NCBI RefSeq assembly: GCF_000576555.1
Contig: NZ_CP007145.1
Coordinates: forward strand, 3,286,001 to 3,350,000
Direction of reading: 5' to 3'
Source: Hymenobacter swuensis DY53
GTDB taxonomy: Bacteria > Bacteroidota > Bacteroidia > Cytophagales > Hymenobacteraceae
DNA: 64,000 bases
Of the stretch, positions 16,673 to 26,113 are shown piece by piece (position 1 is the first letter of the stretch; every line of letters starts with the position of its first letter). The position numbers and the translations under genes are program-made. The notes under the pieces are model-generated. The model was not told where the DNA came from. It did not search any database and saw nothing but the letters and a program-made list of their open reading frames with translations.

Positions 16673-17287
16673 ATGGAACACCTTGATTTTCTGCTGGCTG
16701 GGTCATTGGGCCTGGCACTGGCCGCGTGCAGCGGCTTTCGGGTATTTGTGCCGCTGCTGGCGGCTTCCCTGGCCTACCGCACCGGGTACCTTACGCCCGC
16801 GGCCGGCTTTGCGTGGCTGGGCACTTGGCCGGCGGTAGCGGCGCTGGGAACCGCCACCGTAGCCGAAGTATTGGGGTATTATGTGCCGGTGGTTGATAAC
16901 GTGCTGGATACCATCACGGGGCCGGCTGCCTTTATTGCCGGCACCATTCTCATGACTTCTGCTCTGCCCGATATGCCCCCGATGGTACGCTGGGGCCTGG
17001 GCATTCTGGTGGGGGGCGGCACGGCCGGCATCATTCAAACGGGTACTTCGCTGTTGCGCGCCGGCTCCACCGTTACCACGGCCGGCCTGGGCAACCCGGT
17101 GCTGGCCACGCTAGAAAACGTGCTGGCCATCGGGGGCTCAGTGGTGGCGTTGCTGCTGCCTTTGCTGATGGCTGCCTTTGCTGTGGGCCTTCTGATCTGG
17201 ATGCTCAGCCACCTGCGGCGCTGGCGGCAGCGGCGTGCAGCGCGCCGGGAAGCTCATAGAGTAAGCCAGCGTACTACAGTGGGCTAA
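16673..17287 (+). CDS. DUF4126 membrane protein
   Basis: The 204-residue protein has about five hydrophobic segments. LALAACSGFRVFVPLLAASL near the start, and VDNVLDTITGPAAFIAGTIL in the middle, are typical of DUF4126. The C-terminus is short and basic (RRWRQRRAARRE). Function is unknown. It is followed after 45 bases by a NUDIX gene that has its own promoter box. Confidence 0.88.
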   Translation: MEHLDFLLAGSLGLALAACSGFRVFVPLLAASLAYRTGYLTPAAGFAWLGTWPAVAALGTATVAEVLGYYVPVVDNVLDTITGPAAFIAGTILMTSALPDMPPMVRWGLGILVGGGTAGIIQTGTSLLRAGSTVTTAGLGNPVLATLENVLAIGGSVVALLLPLLMAAFAVGLLIWMLSHLRRWRQRRAARREAHRVSQRTTVG

Positions 17288-17303
17288 ATAGGCGTTTAGG
17301 CTG

Positions 17304-17311
17304 TAGCTTTG
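17304..17311 (+). promoter_or_regulatory. -7 box for the NUDIX gene
   Basis: TAGCTTTG, 21 bases before the ATG at 17333. No TTG at the preferred spacing. It helps decide the start, since the longer frame begins within two bases of the box. Confidence 0.5.
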
Positions 17312-17332
17312 AGCTTCGCATACTTCTGCATT

Positions 17333-17839
17333 ATGCCTTCTTCCAACGCTTCTGTTTCTGACCCATTGCTGCAGGCCTATGCCGGTATTGCCCGGGTGCG
17401 GGTGTGCGGCCTGCTGGTGCAGGATGGTACCCTACTCCTGACCGCTCACCGGGGCCTGCTGCCCCGGCAGCTGTCCTTCTGGTCGCCGCCGGGTGGGGGC
17501 TGGCAATTTGGCGAAACGCTGCAGCAGTGCCTAGCGCGCGAGTTCGAGGAGGAAACCGGCCTGGCCGTCACCGTAGGCCGCTTCCTGCACCTGCACGAGT
17601 TTAAGGGCCCCGGGCTGCAGGCGCTGGAGCTGTTCTTCGAAGTACAGCCTACTCAGGCAGGCAGCACGCCCCGCTTGGGTCACGACCCGGAACATGGCCC
17701 CGAGGCGCAGCTGCTTACGGAGCTGGCCTTCCTGACGCCCCGGCAGCTGGGCCAGCTGCTGCCTACGCAGGTGCATCCGGTATTGCGCGACATTATCAGC
17801 ACCGACGATGTATTTATCCCGCAGGTGCGGTTCCAGTAA
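17333..17839 (+). CDS. NUDIX hydrolase
   Basis: The 168-residue protein has a complete Nudix box: GGGWQFGETLQQCLAREFEE followed by ETGL, matching GX5EX7REXXEEXGX. These enzymes cleave nucleoside diphosphates linked to another group. The substrate cannot be predicted. The ATG at 17333 is supported by the promoter box upstream. It converges with the catalase gene across a strong terminator. Confidence 0.9.
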   Translation: MPSSNASVSDPLLQAYAGIARVRVCGLLVQDGTLLLTAHRGLLPRQLSFWSPPGGGWQFGETLQQCLAREFEEETGLAVTVGRFLHLHEFKGPGLQALELFFEVQPTQAGSTPRLGHDPEHGPEAQLLTELAFLTPRQLGQLLPTQVHPVLRDIISTDDVFIPQVRFQ

Positions 17840-17881
17840 ACGCAAAGTTTCTTTCGGCCACTTGCTTTCGTATATAAACTG

Positions 17882-17915
17882 AAGAGCCCCCGTACCTATC
17901 GGCATGGGGGCTCTT
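17882..17915. terminator. Bidirectional terminator, NUDIX / catalase
   Basis: AAGAGCCCCC (17882-17891) pairs with GGGGGCTCTT (17906-17915) around a 14-base loop. It lies between convergent genes. Confidence 0.85.
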
Positions 17916-17939
17916 TACGCGTACTAACAGTTCTAACGC

Positions 17940-20102
17940 TTATACTTTGGGCTCTGCATTCAACTCCCGCTGCCAGAACCGGCCTGTGGCCAAGTCGGTC
18001 ACAAACTGCTCGGGGCTGCTGCCAATGCTAACGCCCGGGCTTTTGAGCAACTCCTCGGCTCCGGCGTAAGCAGCCGCCTGCAGCAACTCCCGGCCTGCGT
18101 CGGCGCTACCCACGGGCTTGCAATGCCGGAATGCTTCGTTAATGAAGTGAACCGCGTCGGGCTGGTGGCGTAATGCCTGCACGCTTTGCTCACCGCCGGC
18201 TACATACACGCCATCGAACATGACGGAAGCCGTCGTCTGCAGGCTGAAATCGATTCTCAGCGCCTCGCCAGTAGTGCGCAGTTGCCCCAAGTGAGGAGCC
18301 ACGAGCTTGGCCACGGCCCCTCCGGCCTGCAATGCTTTGGTAATTGCCGCAATGCTGGTGGCGTCGGCCCCATCGGCCGCCAGAATGGCTACCTGTCTGG
18401 TTTCGATGCTTTTCTCCTTATTCAACGGGTTGTTCACGATGCTTAGAGCCGCTGACTGTCCCTCTTTGCCGGTGGCGGGGCCTGATTGCAGGGCCGTAGC
18501 ATCGGCGTCGGCGCTCACAGCCAGGTTTAGCTGAATACCGTCCGCAGCCGGTACTTCCAGGCCCAGGCCCGTGGCCACCCGCTGGGCCAGCTCTTCGGCC
18601 ACTTGGCTCAGGAGGATCAACATCCGTTTCCGCACCGATTCTGCTTCTACTTTACCCAATTCAAAGCGCAATGCCTTTACAATATGGGTCTTTTCGATAT
18701 CGGCCTGGCTGTTCCAGAACAAGCGGGCCTGTGAGTAATGGTCGACGAAGCTCTTGCTGCGAGCCCGCACTTTGTTGCCGTCCACACGCTCCTGGTAGCT
18801 GGCAAAACCGCCCTCACTCTGGCGGGCCTGCTTGGGCGTATTCTCGTTAAGCAGGTTGGGCGAGTAGCTGGTCTTGCCCACGTTGACTTGCTGACGCATG
18901 TGCCCGTCGCGCTGGTTGTTATGGATGGGAGCCACTGAGCGGTTAATCGGAATTTCGTGGAAATTCGGGCTTCCCAGGCGCGTCAGCTGGGTATCGGTGT
19001 AAGAAAACAAGCGGCCCTGCAGCAACGGGTCATTCGTAAAATCGATGCCGGGCACAACGTGGCCAGGGTGGAAGGCTACCTGTTCGGTTTCGGCAAAGTA
19101 ATTATCGGGGTTGCGGTCCAGCACCATCCGGCCGATGATGGTGACAGGCACCAGTTCCTCAGGAATGATCTTGGTGGCATCCAACAGGTCGAAATCGAAC
19201 TTGTGCTCGTCTTCTTCCTCCACAATCTGCACGCCCAGTTCCCACTCAGGGAAGTTACCGGCCTCAATGTTGTCCCACAGGTCGCGGCGGTGGAAGTCAG
19301 GGTCTTTGCCCGAAATCTGCAATGCCTCGTCCCACACTACGGAGTGAATGCCGAGTTTCGGCTTCCAGTGAAACTTCACGAAGCGGCCTTTCCCCTGCGC
19401 GTCAATCAGCCGCCAAGTGTGCACATTAAAGCCCTCCATCATGCGCAATGTGCGCGGAATGGCCCGGTCCGACATAGCCCACATGATCATGTGCATCGAC
19501 TCCGGGTTACAGGAAATAAAGTCCCAGAAGGTATTGTGCGCCGAGGCAGCCTGCGGAATTTCGTTGTGCGGCTCCGGCTTCACGGCGTGAATCAAATCCG
19601 GAAACTTGATGGCATCCTGGATAAAGAATACCGGAATATTGTTCCCCACGAAGTCGTAAATCCCCTCCTGGGTATAAAACTTCACGGCAAAGCCCCGAAC
19701 GTCGCGGGCCAGATCGGTAGAGCCCCGGAAACCCGCTACAGTGCTGAACCGGGTGAAAATGGGTGTTCGGACGCCTGGTTGCAGAAACGCTGCTCTGGAA
19801 TACTGCGCCGCGTTATCATAGGCCTCAAAATAGCCGTGGGCTGCCACGCCCCGGGCATGCACCACGCGCTCCGGAATCCGCTCGTGGTCGAAGTGCGTGA
19901 TTTTCTCGCGCAGCAGGAAGTCTTCTAGCAGGGTTGGCCCCCGCTCCCCACCTTTCAGGGAGTTTTGGTCGTCGTTGATGCGGGTGCCCTGGTTGGAGGT
20001 CAGAAACTCCCCGGTACTATACTCGCGGTTCTGCTCCAAGTCCGCAGACTTAGCGTCCTGAGGCTTGGCATCCTGGTTTTTGGTTGTTTTGTGCTTGCTC
20101 AT
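17940..20102 (-). CDS. katE: Large-subunit catalase (HPII/KatE type)
   Basis: The 720-residue haem catalase removes hydrogen peroxide. The catalytic His82 is in RVVHARG, the catalytic Asn is in [10 protein letters not shown], and the proximal haem ligand is Tyr368 in [13 protein letters not shown]. The C-terminal 150 residues ([18 protein letters not shown] onward) form the flavodoxin/DJ-1-like extension found only in large-subunit clade II catalases. The start is the ATG at 20102 ([13 protein letters not shown]); the longer frame adds a tail not seen in the family. It stands alone. A hydrophilic N-terminal arm, as in E. coli HPII, is present. Confidence 0.95.
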   Translation of the reverse strand: MSKHKTTKNQDAKPQDAKSADLEQNREYSTGEFLTSNQGTRINDDQNSLKGGERGPTLLEDFLLREKITHFDHERIPERVVHARGVAAHGYFEAYDNAAQYSRAAFLQPGVRTPIFTRFSTVAGFRGSTDLARDVRGFAVKFYTQEGIYDFVGNNIPVFFIQDAIKFPDLIHAVKPEPHNEIPQAASAHNTFWDFISCNPESMHMIMWAMSDRAIPRTLRMMEGFNVHTWRLIDAQGKGRFVKFHWKPKLGIHSVVWDEALQISGKDPDFHRRDLWDNIEAGNFPEWELGVQIVEEEDEHKFDFDLLDATKIIPEELVPVTIIGRMVLDRNPDNYFAETEQVAFHPGHVVPGIDFTNDPLLQGRLFSYTDTQLTRLGSPNFHEIPINRSVAPIHNNQRDGHMRQQVNVGKTSYSPNLLNENTPKQARQSEGGFASYQERVDGNKVRARSKSFVDHYSQARLFWNSQADIEKTHIVKALRFELGKVEAESVRKRMLILLSQVAEELAQRVATGLGLEVPAADGIQLNLAVSADADATALQSGPATGKEGQSAALSIVNNPLNKEKSIETRQVAILAADGADATSIAAITKALQAGGAVAKLVAPHLGQLRTTGEALRIDFSLQTTASVMFDGVYVAGGEQSVQALRHQPDAVHFINEAFRHCKPVGSADAGRELLQAAAYAGAEELLKSPGVSIGSSPEQFVTDLATGRFWQRELNAEPKV

Positions 20103-20354
20103 TCTAGGAAAGGAATGTGGGATAGGACGTATGGTTGAGGCCGTAATCAATGCGGCCAATGGGTTTGCCCGTAGCACCTTCATACGGGCAGCACCGGAAG
20201 AAGATTACCTTCCGGCACATCTGGCTCCGGCGTGTGGCCCTACTGTTCTGTTTGCTAATAGCCTCCTGGAGCAGTCCGGTTTTATGGTTGTCCGCCGTCA
20301 GTGTACCTTTGGCGGGCATCTCCTGATTTCTGCCCCTGCTTTTTATTTCTGCCT

Positions 20355-21236
20355 ATGTCCACTGTCACTGTCACCATGCCCCCGGCGGCTCTGCACCGCC
20401 TGCGCGACGAAACACTGGACTTGGACAACTTGGCGGCCTACAACCTGTACCTCACGGCTGGTCCGGCCGGTCTGCGCCTAGGGGTGGCCGATGTGCGGCG
20501 CAATAAATTCGTGGCGCTAGATGAGTACACGGCCCCTGAAGCCGGAGTATCCGTGGCCCAGCAAATCATAGCCCTGACCACCGACCACGACCTGCTGGGC
20601 CGCGCCGGCTGGAACCGGGTGCGGCTGGCTGTGCAGAACCGGGCCTTCACACTGCTGCCCGCGCCCCTGTTCCGGGCCGGCGACGAAGCCGCTTGCCTGA
20701 AGCTGCACCACGCCCTCGATCCGCAGCGCGAATCGGTGCATCACTACACCCACCCTGGCCTCGATATCACCAGCCTGTTTGCCGTTGATACCAGTCTGAG
20801 CAGTTGGTTTCGTAACGCCTACCCGGCGGGCCGCCTGGTACACCAGACCAGTGCCCTACTGCAAGGAGTAGCCCATCAGAGCGAGCAGGGCAGCCCCCGG
20901 CGTATTTACCTGAGTATCGGGCAACAGGAAGTAACCCTGCTGGCCATGAACGGCAAGCAGCCGGAATTCTGCAACGTGTTTCCTTTCAGCACGCCCGAGG
21001 ACCTGATTTACTACACCATCCTGGTAATGCAGGAACTCCAGCTCAACCCCGACCAGGATATGGTGATGGTATGGGGCGACCTGATGCACGACTCGGAGCT
21101 GTTTACCATTCTGCGCAAATACATCCGCAACCTGCGCTTCGGCAACCGCCCCTTCGACCTCAGCTACAGCTACCGCCTCAACGACCTGTTTGAGTACCGC
21201 TATTTCGAGCTGTACGCCCTACACCTATGTGAGTAG
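20355..21236 (+). CDS. DUF3822 family protein
   Basis: The 293-residue protein matches DUF3822: ETLDLDNLAAYNLYLTAG and LAVQNRAFTLLPAPLF in the N-terminal half, then IYLSIGQQEVTLLAMNGK and YYTILVMQELQLNPDQD. The fold is thought to be actin/hexokinase-like. The function is unknown. The gene precedes coaD, a pairing I recall as frequent in Bacteroidota. The ATG at 20355 was chosen over the upstream in-frame start at 20301. Confidence 0.82.
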   Translation: MSTVTVTMPPAALHRLRDETLDLDNLAAYNLYLTAGPAGLRLGVADVRRNKFVALDEYTAPEAGVSVAQQIIALTTDHDLLGRAGWNRVRLAVQNRAFTLLPAPLFRAGDEAACLKLHHALDPQRESVHHYTHPGLDITSLFAVDTSLSSWFRNAYPAGRLVHQTSALLQGVAHQSEQGSPRRIYLSIGQQEVTLLAMNGKQPEFCNVFPFSTPEDLIYYTILVMQELQLNPDQDMVMVWGDLMHDSELFTILRKYIRNLRFGNRPFDLSYSYRLNDLFEYRYFELYALHLCE

Positions 21237-21245
21237 CATTGGATG

Positions 21246-21328
21246 GGTAAACGGGCGGAATTGTTAGTACATCTGTTCAACCTGTCTTCAACATACCAGT
21301 AGACTACCCACCAATTCGCCCGTTTACC
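21246..21328. repeat. Inverted repeat between DUF3822 gene and coaD
   Basis: GGTAAACGGGCGGAATTG (21246-21263) pairs with CAATTCGCCCGTTTACC (21312-21328) with one extra base. It fills most of the gap just ahead of coaD. Confidence 0.7.
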
Positions 21329-21353
21329 AGTTCACTTATCTACCACTTCACCC

Positions 21354-21824
21354 ATGCGCATTGCTCTGTTTCCTGGCTCCTTCGACCCTTTCACCAACGG
21401 CCACCTTGATGTGGTTCGGCGGGGCACTGCGCTTTTTGACAAGGTGATTATTGCCATTGGCAACAACAGCAGCAAGCAGCGGTACTTGCCCGTAGAGCAG
21501 ATGGCCGGCATGATTGAACAGGTTTTTCAGGATGAGCCCAAGGTTTCGGTGCAGACGTACAAAGGCCTCACGGCTGATTTTGCCCACGAAATTGGCGCGA
21601 AATTCCTATTGCGCGGCCTGCGCAACACCACCGATTTTGAGTACGAAAACACTATTGCCCAGGCCAACCGCCACGTCAATCCGGAGCTGGAAACTGTGTT
21701 CCTGATTACTTCCCCGGCTCTGGCGGCCATCAGCAGCACCATCATCCGCGAAATACACCGCTTCGGCGGCAATGTGGACGATTTCGTACCGTTTGCCCTT
21801 CCCGCGCCGGCTCCTCAAGAATAA
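21354..21824 (+). CDS. coaD: Pantetheine-phosphate adenylyltransferase
   Basis: The 156-residue enzyme makes dephospho-CoA from 4'-phosphopantetheine and ATP. It shows FPGSFDPFTNGHLDVV with the TxGH nucleotidyltransferase motif, LLRGLRNTTDFEYE, and ISSTIIREIHRFGG near the end. Length is typical (about 155-165). It follows the DUF3822 gene after a repeat-filled gap of 117 bases. Confidence 0.95.
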   Translation: MRIALFPGSFDPFTNGHLDVVRRGTALFDKVIIAIGNNSSKQRYLPVEQMAGMIEQVFQDEPKVSVQTYKGLTADFAHEIGAKFLLRGLRNTTDFEYENTIAQANRHVNPELETVFLITSPALAAISSTIIREIHRFGGNVDDFVPFALPAPAPQE

Positions 21825-21850
21825 CGCCTTTTCACACCCGTATATGTAAA

Positions 21851-21884
21851 CAGCCCCCTGCCGTACCTACACGACAGGAGGCTG
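21851..21884. terminator. Imperfect hairpin between coaD and lipoprotein gene
   Basis: CAGCCCCCTGCCGT (21851-21864) pairs with ACGACAGGAGGCTG (21871-21884) with two mismatches, between convergent genes. T-runs are weak, so termination strength is uncertain. Confidence 0.55.
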
Positions 21885-21920
21885 CTTGATTAAGGTGGCA
21901 GACTGCCGTTTAAGTACCCT

Positions 21921-22403
21921 TTACTTCCGGGATACTACGCGCATACCCACAATTTCCCGGTTATTCTGTGGGTTAGCTACGGGCAGAACCATGTAGCCAG
22001 GAGCCGTGAGGCTGAGGTTGCCGTTGCGCAACAGTTCATCCTCGTCCGAGCCTACCACCACCAAGTCGCGCACCTTGCGGGTTCGGGCGTTGAAAGTAGC
22101 CACTACGGTCGTGCCGTTGCGTTCAAAGGTATTGATCCAGTCCTCACCTTTGGTGGCCTTCATCTGGTCGGCAGTAGGCTCCAACCCAATTTTCTGGTCC
22201 TTAGTTTCGCGGGGCGTCCCCAGGGAGCGGCGCACCTGATCAATGTTGCGGCCGACCAGACTCGGGACATCTACGGCAGCCGTGCGGGAAGCTTCGGCAC
22301 TACCCGTAGCCGGGTTGCTGGACTCAGAAACTGACTGCGACCCGCTGCAGGCAGCAACGCCCGACAGCAACAACACAACAGGTAGGTAGTGGAACAGGCG
22401 CAT
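21921..22403 (-). CDS. Putative lipoprotein, function unknown
   Basis: The 160-residue protein has a lipoprotein signal ending LLSGVAAC (Cys19), then a Ser-rich linker. The folded part has VPSLVGRNIDQVRRSLGTP, which is reminiscent of SmpA/BamE-type small lipoproteins (Gx5Vxx.LGxP), and ends with strands such as VATFNARTRKVRDLVVVG. I do not recognise the family with certainty. It lies 29 bases downstream of the NUDIX gene on the same strand and may share its transcript. Confidence 0.7.
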   Translation of the reverse strand: MRLFHYLPVVLLLSGVAACSGSQSVSESSNPATGSAEASRTAAVDVPSLVGRNIDQVRRSLGTPRETKDQKIGLEPTADQMKATKGEDWINTFERNGTTVVATFNARTRKVRDLVVVGSDEDELLRNGNLSLTAPGYMVLPVANPQNNREIVGMRVVSRK

Positions 22404-22432
22404 AGAACTGGGGCTGAAAACGTGTAACGGAT

Positions 22433-23134
22433 TTAGTTGGCAGACTCCTGACTGGCTGGGGCTTGGCCGGCCACTTCGCTCAGGTAATGCCGCACGACCA
22501 GCGCAATGCTGGCGTATGACTCATCAAGCACCTTCAGCGCCTCCTGCGGCGACATCCAGCGGACTTCCTCAATGTATTCTTCGGCCTGGGGCTTCATCAG
22601 CGTGTCATCAAGGCAGCGCATAATGTACCAGTTCGTTTTTTTCAGGATTTTGTTGCCGTTGTAGGCGTAGGAGTGCCAAGTGCTGGGCAAATCTTCGCCC
22701 AACTCAATCTTGATGTTGCACTCCTCCTCCACTTCTCGCAACGCACCCAGGGCCGGATCTTCCTCTTTTTTGAGCTTGCCCTTCGGCAGGTCCCATTTAC
22801 CCAGCCGGAAGATCATCAGCACCTGCCCGTCCTTTACCACCAGTCCCCCGGCTGCTTTCACAATCCGGAACTGGTCTTTCAGGTGCAGAATGAGCCGTTT
22901 TTTCTTGCGCGCCAGCAGCGTCAGAGATTTTAGCTTCTTGAGCTTTTTCACCTCCATCAGTCGCAACAGCCGGTCTACAAACACGTCGGTCACATCACGC
23001 ACCAGCACGTCCCCGATTAAATCCTTGGAGATGAATTCATCCTCCGGATTCAGAATCAGGTCGTACTTGTGCTTGTACACTTTCTCGCTGTTTTTTTTGA
23101 TAATCAGCGGAATATCGTTGATGAAAACGTTCAT
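22433..23134 (-). CDS. NUDIX hydrolase with N-terminal extension
   Basis: The 233-residue protein has an N-terminal region of about 100 residues, rich in Lys and Asp (FINDIPLIIKKNSEKVYKHK). The Nudix domain follows, with box GKLKKEEDPALGALREVEEE then CNI. This two-part form is common in Bacteroidota. The substrate is unknown. The ATG at 23134 was chosen over a longer frame that starts within the divergent promoter region. Confidence 0.88.
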   Translation of the reverse strand: MNVFINDIPLIIKKNSEKVYKHKYDLILNPEDEFISKDLIGDVLVRDVTDVFVDRLLRLMEVKKLKKLKSLTLLARKKKRLILHLKDQFRIVKAAGGLVVKDGQVLMIFRLGKWDLPKGKLKKEEDPALGALREVEEECNIKIELGEDLPSTWHSYAYNGNKILKKTNWYIMRCLDDTLMKPQAEEYIEEVRWMSPQEALKVLDESYASIALVVRHYLSEVAGQAPASQESAN

Positions 23135-23268
23135 CGCGGGGTAATCTGGGGGAGCAAAAAGGTGATTCGGGCGGGTTGCTGCAAAACACAGCATATTTCC
23201 CCGGAAACGAAAGCCCGGGGGCCGGGCAAGATACGGGTTGTAGCCGGTTCAGTTGCCGGCCTGCAAGG

Positions 23269-23351
23269 AATGATGAGTGATGAATTCTGAATGATGAAGT
23301 ATACACGACCCCTATGAGCGGGCGGCCATGCCTAATTCATCACTCATCATT
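23269..23351. repeat. Perfect 18-bp inverted repeat, divergent gap
   Basis: AATGATGAGTGATGAATT (23269-23286) is the exact complement of 23334-23351. It lies between divergent genes, so it is not a terminator; the right arm ends 25 bases before the phosphoesterase ATG. Confidence 0.75.
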
Positions 23352-23376
23352 GCTTCTCTGCTCCTACTTTCGCCTT

Positions 23377-23871
23377 ATGAAAAGAATCGGCCTGCTCTCC
23401 GACACCCACAGCTACCTCGACGAACGAATTGTCCATCACCTGCAGGGCTGCGACGAAATCTGGCACGCCGGCGACTTTGGCACGGCGGCCGTAGTAGAAG
23501 AGTTGGAAGCCCTGGCCCCGCTACGCGGCGTGTACGGCAACATCGACGGCCGCGACATACGCCAGACCCAGCCGCTGGTGCAGGCGTTTGAGCTGGAAGG
23601 GCTGCAGGTGCTCATCACGCACATTGGTGGCTACCCGGGCCATTACAGCCCCGCCGGCCGGGCCTTGGTGCAGGAGCAGCGGCCGGGCCTGTTCATCAGC
23701 GGCCACTCGCACATTCTCAAGGTCATGCCCGACCCGCGCTTGGGTCTGCTGCACCTTAACCCTGGGGCTGCCGGCCGCCAGGGTTTCCATAAAGTGCGCA
23801 CCCTGCTCCGCTTCGACGTAGCCGACGGCCGGGTGCAAAACCTGCAAGTCGTAGAGCTGGGGCCGAAGTGA
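23377..23871 (+). CDS. YfcE/MJ0936-type metallophosphoesterase
   Basis: The 164-residue protein has all calcineurin-like metal-binding motifs: LLSDTHSY (D, H), WHAGDFG, YGNIDGRD (N), ITHIGG (H) and SGHSHI. It belongs to the small YfcE/YfcE-like phosphodiesterase family. The physiological substrate is unknown. The ATG at 23377 lies 4 bases after a TACTTTCG sequence that resembles a -7 box. Confidence 0.9.
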   Translation: MKRIGLLSDTHSYLDERIVHHLQGCDEIWHAGDFGTAAVVEELEALAPLRGVYGNIDGRDIRQTQPLVQAFELEGLQVLITHIGGYPGHYSPAGRALVQEQRPGLFISGHSHILKVMPDPRLGLLHLNPGAAGRQGFHKVRTLLRFDVADGRVQNLQVVELGPK

Positions 23872-23878
23872 GTGAGGT

Positions 23879-23910
23879 GTCATTGCCAAGATGAAAGACG
23901 AAGCAATGAC
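23879..23910. repeat. GTCATTGC palindrome after phosphoesterase gene
   Basis: GTCATTGC (23879-23886) pairs with GCAATGAC (23903-23910), with GACGAAGCAATGAC on the right as in the elements at 52659 and 59317. It starts 8 bases after the stop codon. Confidence 0.6.
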
Positions 23911-23929
23911 AGGCTGACCGATACAAAAA

Positions 23930-23959
23930 AAGAGCCTTTCCGGGGGCGGAAAGGCTCTT
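23930..23959. terminator. Bidirectional terminator
   Basis: A-run, AAGAGCCTTTCC (23930-23941), loop, GGAAAGGCTCTT ending at 23959, T-run. It lies between the convergent phosphoesterase and small basic protein genes. Confidence 0.88.
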
Positions 23960-24019
23960 TTTGAAGTTCTGACTTACAACCCACCGACTCCGGGACGGGC
24001 AAGTCAGCGGGAAACGCGC

Positions 24020-24190
24020 TTAGGCAGCAGCTTCGGTTTTGGCTTCGCTTTTGGTGAAGCGCGACTTGAGCTCTTCGAGGTCCACGTTCTTCAGAACGGG
24101 GGTGAGGAGCAGTTGCTTAATGATGCGCTGCTTGTTGTTAGCGCGGGCAATGTTCTTGCGGTGCTTCCGCTTCAGACGGGTAATGCTCAT
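24020..24190 (-). CDS. Small basic conserved protein, possibly RNA-associated
   Basis: The 56-residue protein starts MSITRLKRKHRKNIARANNK and continues RIIKQLLLTPVLKNVDLEEL, ending in KSEAKTEAAA. The N-terminal half is strongly basic, like a ribosomal or RNA-binding tail; the C-terminal half looks helical. I believe similar short proteins occur across Cytophagales, but I cannot name a family. It is preceded by a good -7 box 38 bases upstream of the ATG at 24190. The longer frame to 24253 would include that promoter, so it is not used. Confidence 0.72.
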   Translation of the reverse strand: MSITRLKRKHRKNIARANNKQRIIKQLLLTPVLKNVDLEELKSRFTKSEAKTEAAA

Positions 24191-24228
24191 TTTTCCGGGT
24201 CGGTTAAAGTCTTTCTGTAAACGAGGGG

Positions 24229-24236
24229 CAAAAGTA
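24229..24236 (-). promoter_or_regulatory. -7 box for the small basic protein
   Basis: TACTTTTG on the minus strand. It is five bases from the divergent box for threonine aldolase, so the two promoters must share or compete for polymerase. Confidence 0.55.
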
Positions 24237-24241
24237 ACGAC

Positions 24242-24249
24242 TAAATTTG
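24242..24249 (+). promoter_or_regulatory. -7 box for threonine aldolase
   Basis: TAAATTTG on the plus strand, 39 bases before the ATG at 24289. No TTG at 19 bases. Confidence 0.5.
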
Positions 24250-24288
24250 ACACCGGGAAACCTTTCCCGCTTTTCCCTTGCCAACCTT

Positions 24289-25314
24289 ATGACCAATTCG
24301 CTGATTGACCTACGCTCCGACACCGTAACGCGCCCTACGCCGGCCATGCTGGAGGCCATGTTTCAGGCCCGCGTGGGCGACGATGTATACGAGGAAGACC
24401 CGACTGTAGCGGCCCTGGAACAGGAAACCGCCGACCGGTTCGGGCTGGAAGCGGGCCTGTTCTGCCCCAGCGGCACCATGACCAACCAGATTGCCATCAA
24501 GGCTCACACCGAGCCGCTGAGTGAGGTAATTTGTGAGCAGACTTCACATATTTATTTGTGGGAAGTAGGCGGCATTGCGTTTCACTCGGGAGCCTCCGTG
24601 GCGCTGCTGCCTGGCAACCGGGGACGCCTCACGGCCGCGCAGGTGGAGACTGCCATCCGGCCTCAGAACGTACACTATCCTACCACCAGCCTTATTTCTC
24701 TCGAAAATACGCACAACCGGGGCGGCGGCAGTTGCTACGAGCTGCCCGAAGTTGCCGCTATTGCCGAAGTAGCCCAGCGCCACCGCATTCCGTTGCACCT
24801 CGATGGGGCCCGCATCTTCAATGCACTGGTGGCTACCGGCCAGGATGCCCGCGAGTACGGCCGCCTGTTTGACACAATTTCGGTGTGCCTGAGCAAAGGG
24901 CTGGGCGCGCCGGTAGGATCTGTTTTGCTGGGTAGCAAGGCCTTCGTGCAGAAGACAAAACGTATTCGCAAGGTAATGGGAGGGGGCATGCGGCAGGCTG
25001 GTTACCTAGCCGCCGCCGGCCTCTACGCCCTGCACCACAACGTGGAGCGCCTGGCCGACGACCACCGCCGCGCCCGCCAGTTGGGGGCTACATTGGCCGC
25101 CCGGCCCTACGTGGCCGAAGTGCTTCCTGTGGAAACCAACCTGGTTATCTTCCGTCTCCGCGACACTACGCCCGCCGACGATTTCCTGGCTTATTTGGAG
25201 CAGCATGGCATCAAAGCCTCTTCTTTCGGCCCCCAGATGATCCGCTTCGTGACGCACCTAGATGTGGACGATGCCATGCTAGACCGTCTGGAAACCGTGC
25301 TGACTGCTCTCTAG
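24289..25314 (+). CDS. Low-specificity L-threonine aldolase
   Basis: The 341-residue PLP enzyme cleaves threonine or allo-threonine to glycine and acetaldehyde. [17 protein letters not shown] at the start, [33 protein letters not shown] and the PLP lysine Lys203 in [12 protein letters not shown] are all family hallmarks. The start at 24289 fits the family N-terminus. It may drain threonine in competition with ilvA at the other end of the window. Confidence 0.93.
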   Translation: MTNSLIDLRSDTVTRPTPAMLEAMFQARVGDDVYEEDPTVAALEQETADRFGLEAGLFCPSGTMTNQIAIKAHTEPLSEVICEQTSHIYLWEVGGIAFHSGASVALLPGNRGRLTAAQVETAIRPQNVHYPTTSLISLENTHNRGGGSCYELPEVAAIAEVAQRHRIPLHLDGARIFNALVATGQDAREYGRLFDTISVCLSKGLGAPVGSVLLGSKAFVQKTKRIRKVMGGGMRQAGYLAAAGLYALHHNVERLADDHRRARQLGATLAARPYVAEVLPVETNLVIFRLRDTTPADDFLAYLEQHGIKASSFGPQMIRFVTHLDVDDAMLDRLETVLTAL

Positions 25315-25436
25315 CACCCACCTGTTCCGGTCCGGAAGTTCCTCGTCGGCACTTTTGGCGTGGGCTTCTGGGTCGGCCGGGCGGATATTTTCGTATAGGC
25401 CGCCATTGCTCCTGCCTTTTTTATCCCCTCCCACCC

Positions 25437-26096
25437 ATGAATTTGTTTATTGTTGGCGATGTACACGGCTGCTACCACACGCTTCGGGAGCTACTCACGC
25501 ACTGGAAGCCGGCGGAAGAACTCCTGGTGCAAACCGGCGACTTGGTAGATCGGGGGCGTTTCGGGCCGGAGTGCGTGCAACTGGCCCGAGAACTGGAAGC
25601 GGCGCACCCGGGCAGAGCAGTGTTTCTGCTGGGTAACCATGAGTACGAAATGCAGAAACACTTCGGCCCTGCCGGCCCTAATCCGCCGTGGCTGGAGTGG
25701 GGCGGGCGGGCCACGGTGCAGCAGTACCAGGGCCGCCGGGAAATGTTGCGGGAACACTTGGCCTGGAGTGCGCGGCGGCCATTGCTGTGGGAAAACAGCC
25801 ACGTTCTCATCAGCCACGCCGGCTTCGCCGATACCCAGGAACCCCTCGATCTGGAAAACCCGCAGGGTGTGCTGTGGCGGCGCGGGCCGTTGCGCAACAT
25901 TGGGCGCCGGCAGGTTGTGGGGCATACGCCCACGCCAGCCGGCGAAACTGTGTTTGATGCCGCCTCCGACACCTTGTATCTGGATACCGGCGCGTATCTG
26001 GGCCAGTACCTCACGGGCGTACGCCTAGCCTCTACCGGCGAGCTGCTGGCCGAATTTCCCGTTCCTACTTCCCGCCTCGATATTGCCCTGGTGTAA
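25437..26096 (+). CDS. Serine/threonine-type metallophosphoesterase
   Basis: The 219-residue protein has PPP-family motifs GDVHG (7-11), GDLVDRG (about 35-41), GNHEYEM, ISHAGF and VVGHTPT. It resembles the short bacterial protein phosphatases (PrpA/PrpB) and diadenosine tetraphosphatases; the sequence does not tell them apart. It lies 17 bases before the DNA glycosylase gene, so the two are probably co-transcribed. Confidence 0.88.
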   Translation: MNLFIVGDVHGCYHTLRELLTHWKPAEELLVQTGDLVDRGRFGPECVQLARELEAAHPGRAVFLLGNHEYEMQKHFGPAGPNPPWLEWGGRATVQQYQGRREMLREHLAWSARRPLLWENSHVLISHAGFADTQEPLDLENPQGVLWRRGPLRNIGRRQVVGHTPTPAGETVFDAASDTLYLDTGAYLGQYLTGVRLASTGELLAEFPVPTSRLDIALV

Positions 26097-26113
26097 CACT
26101 ACGCCCCTTCTGT

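Noticed and set aside
18957-19928. Open frame of 323 codons antisense to the catalase gene
   Set aside because: It lies fully opposite a certain catalase gene and has no recognisable domain; long antisense frames are expected at this GC content.
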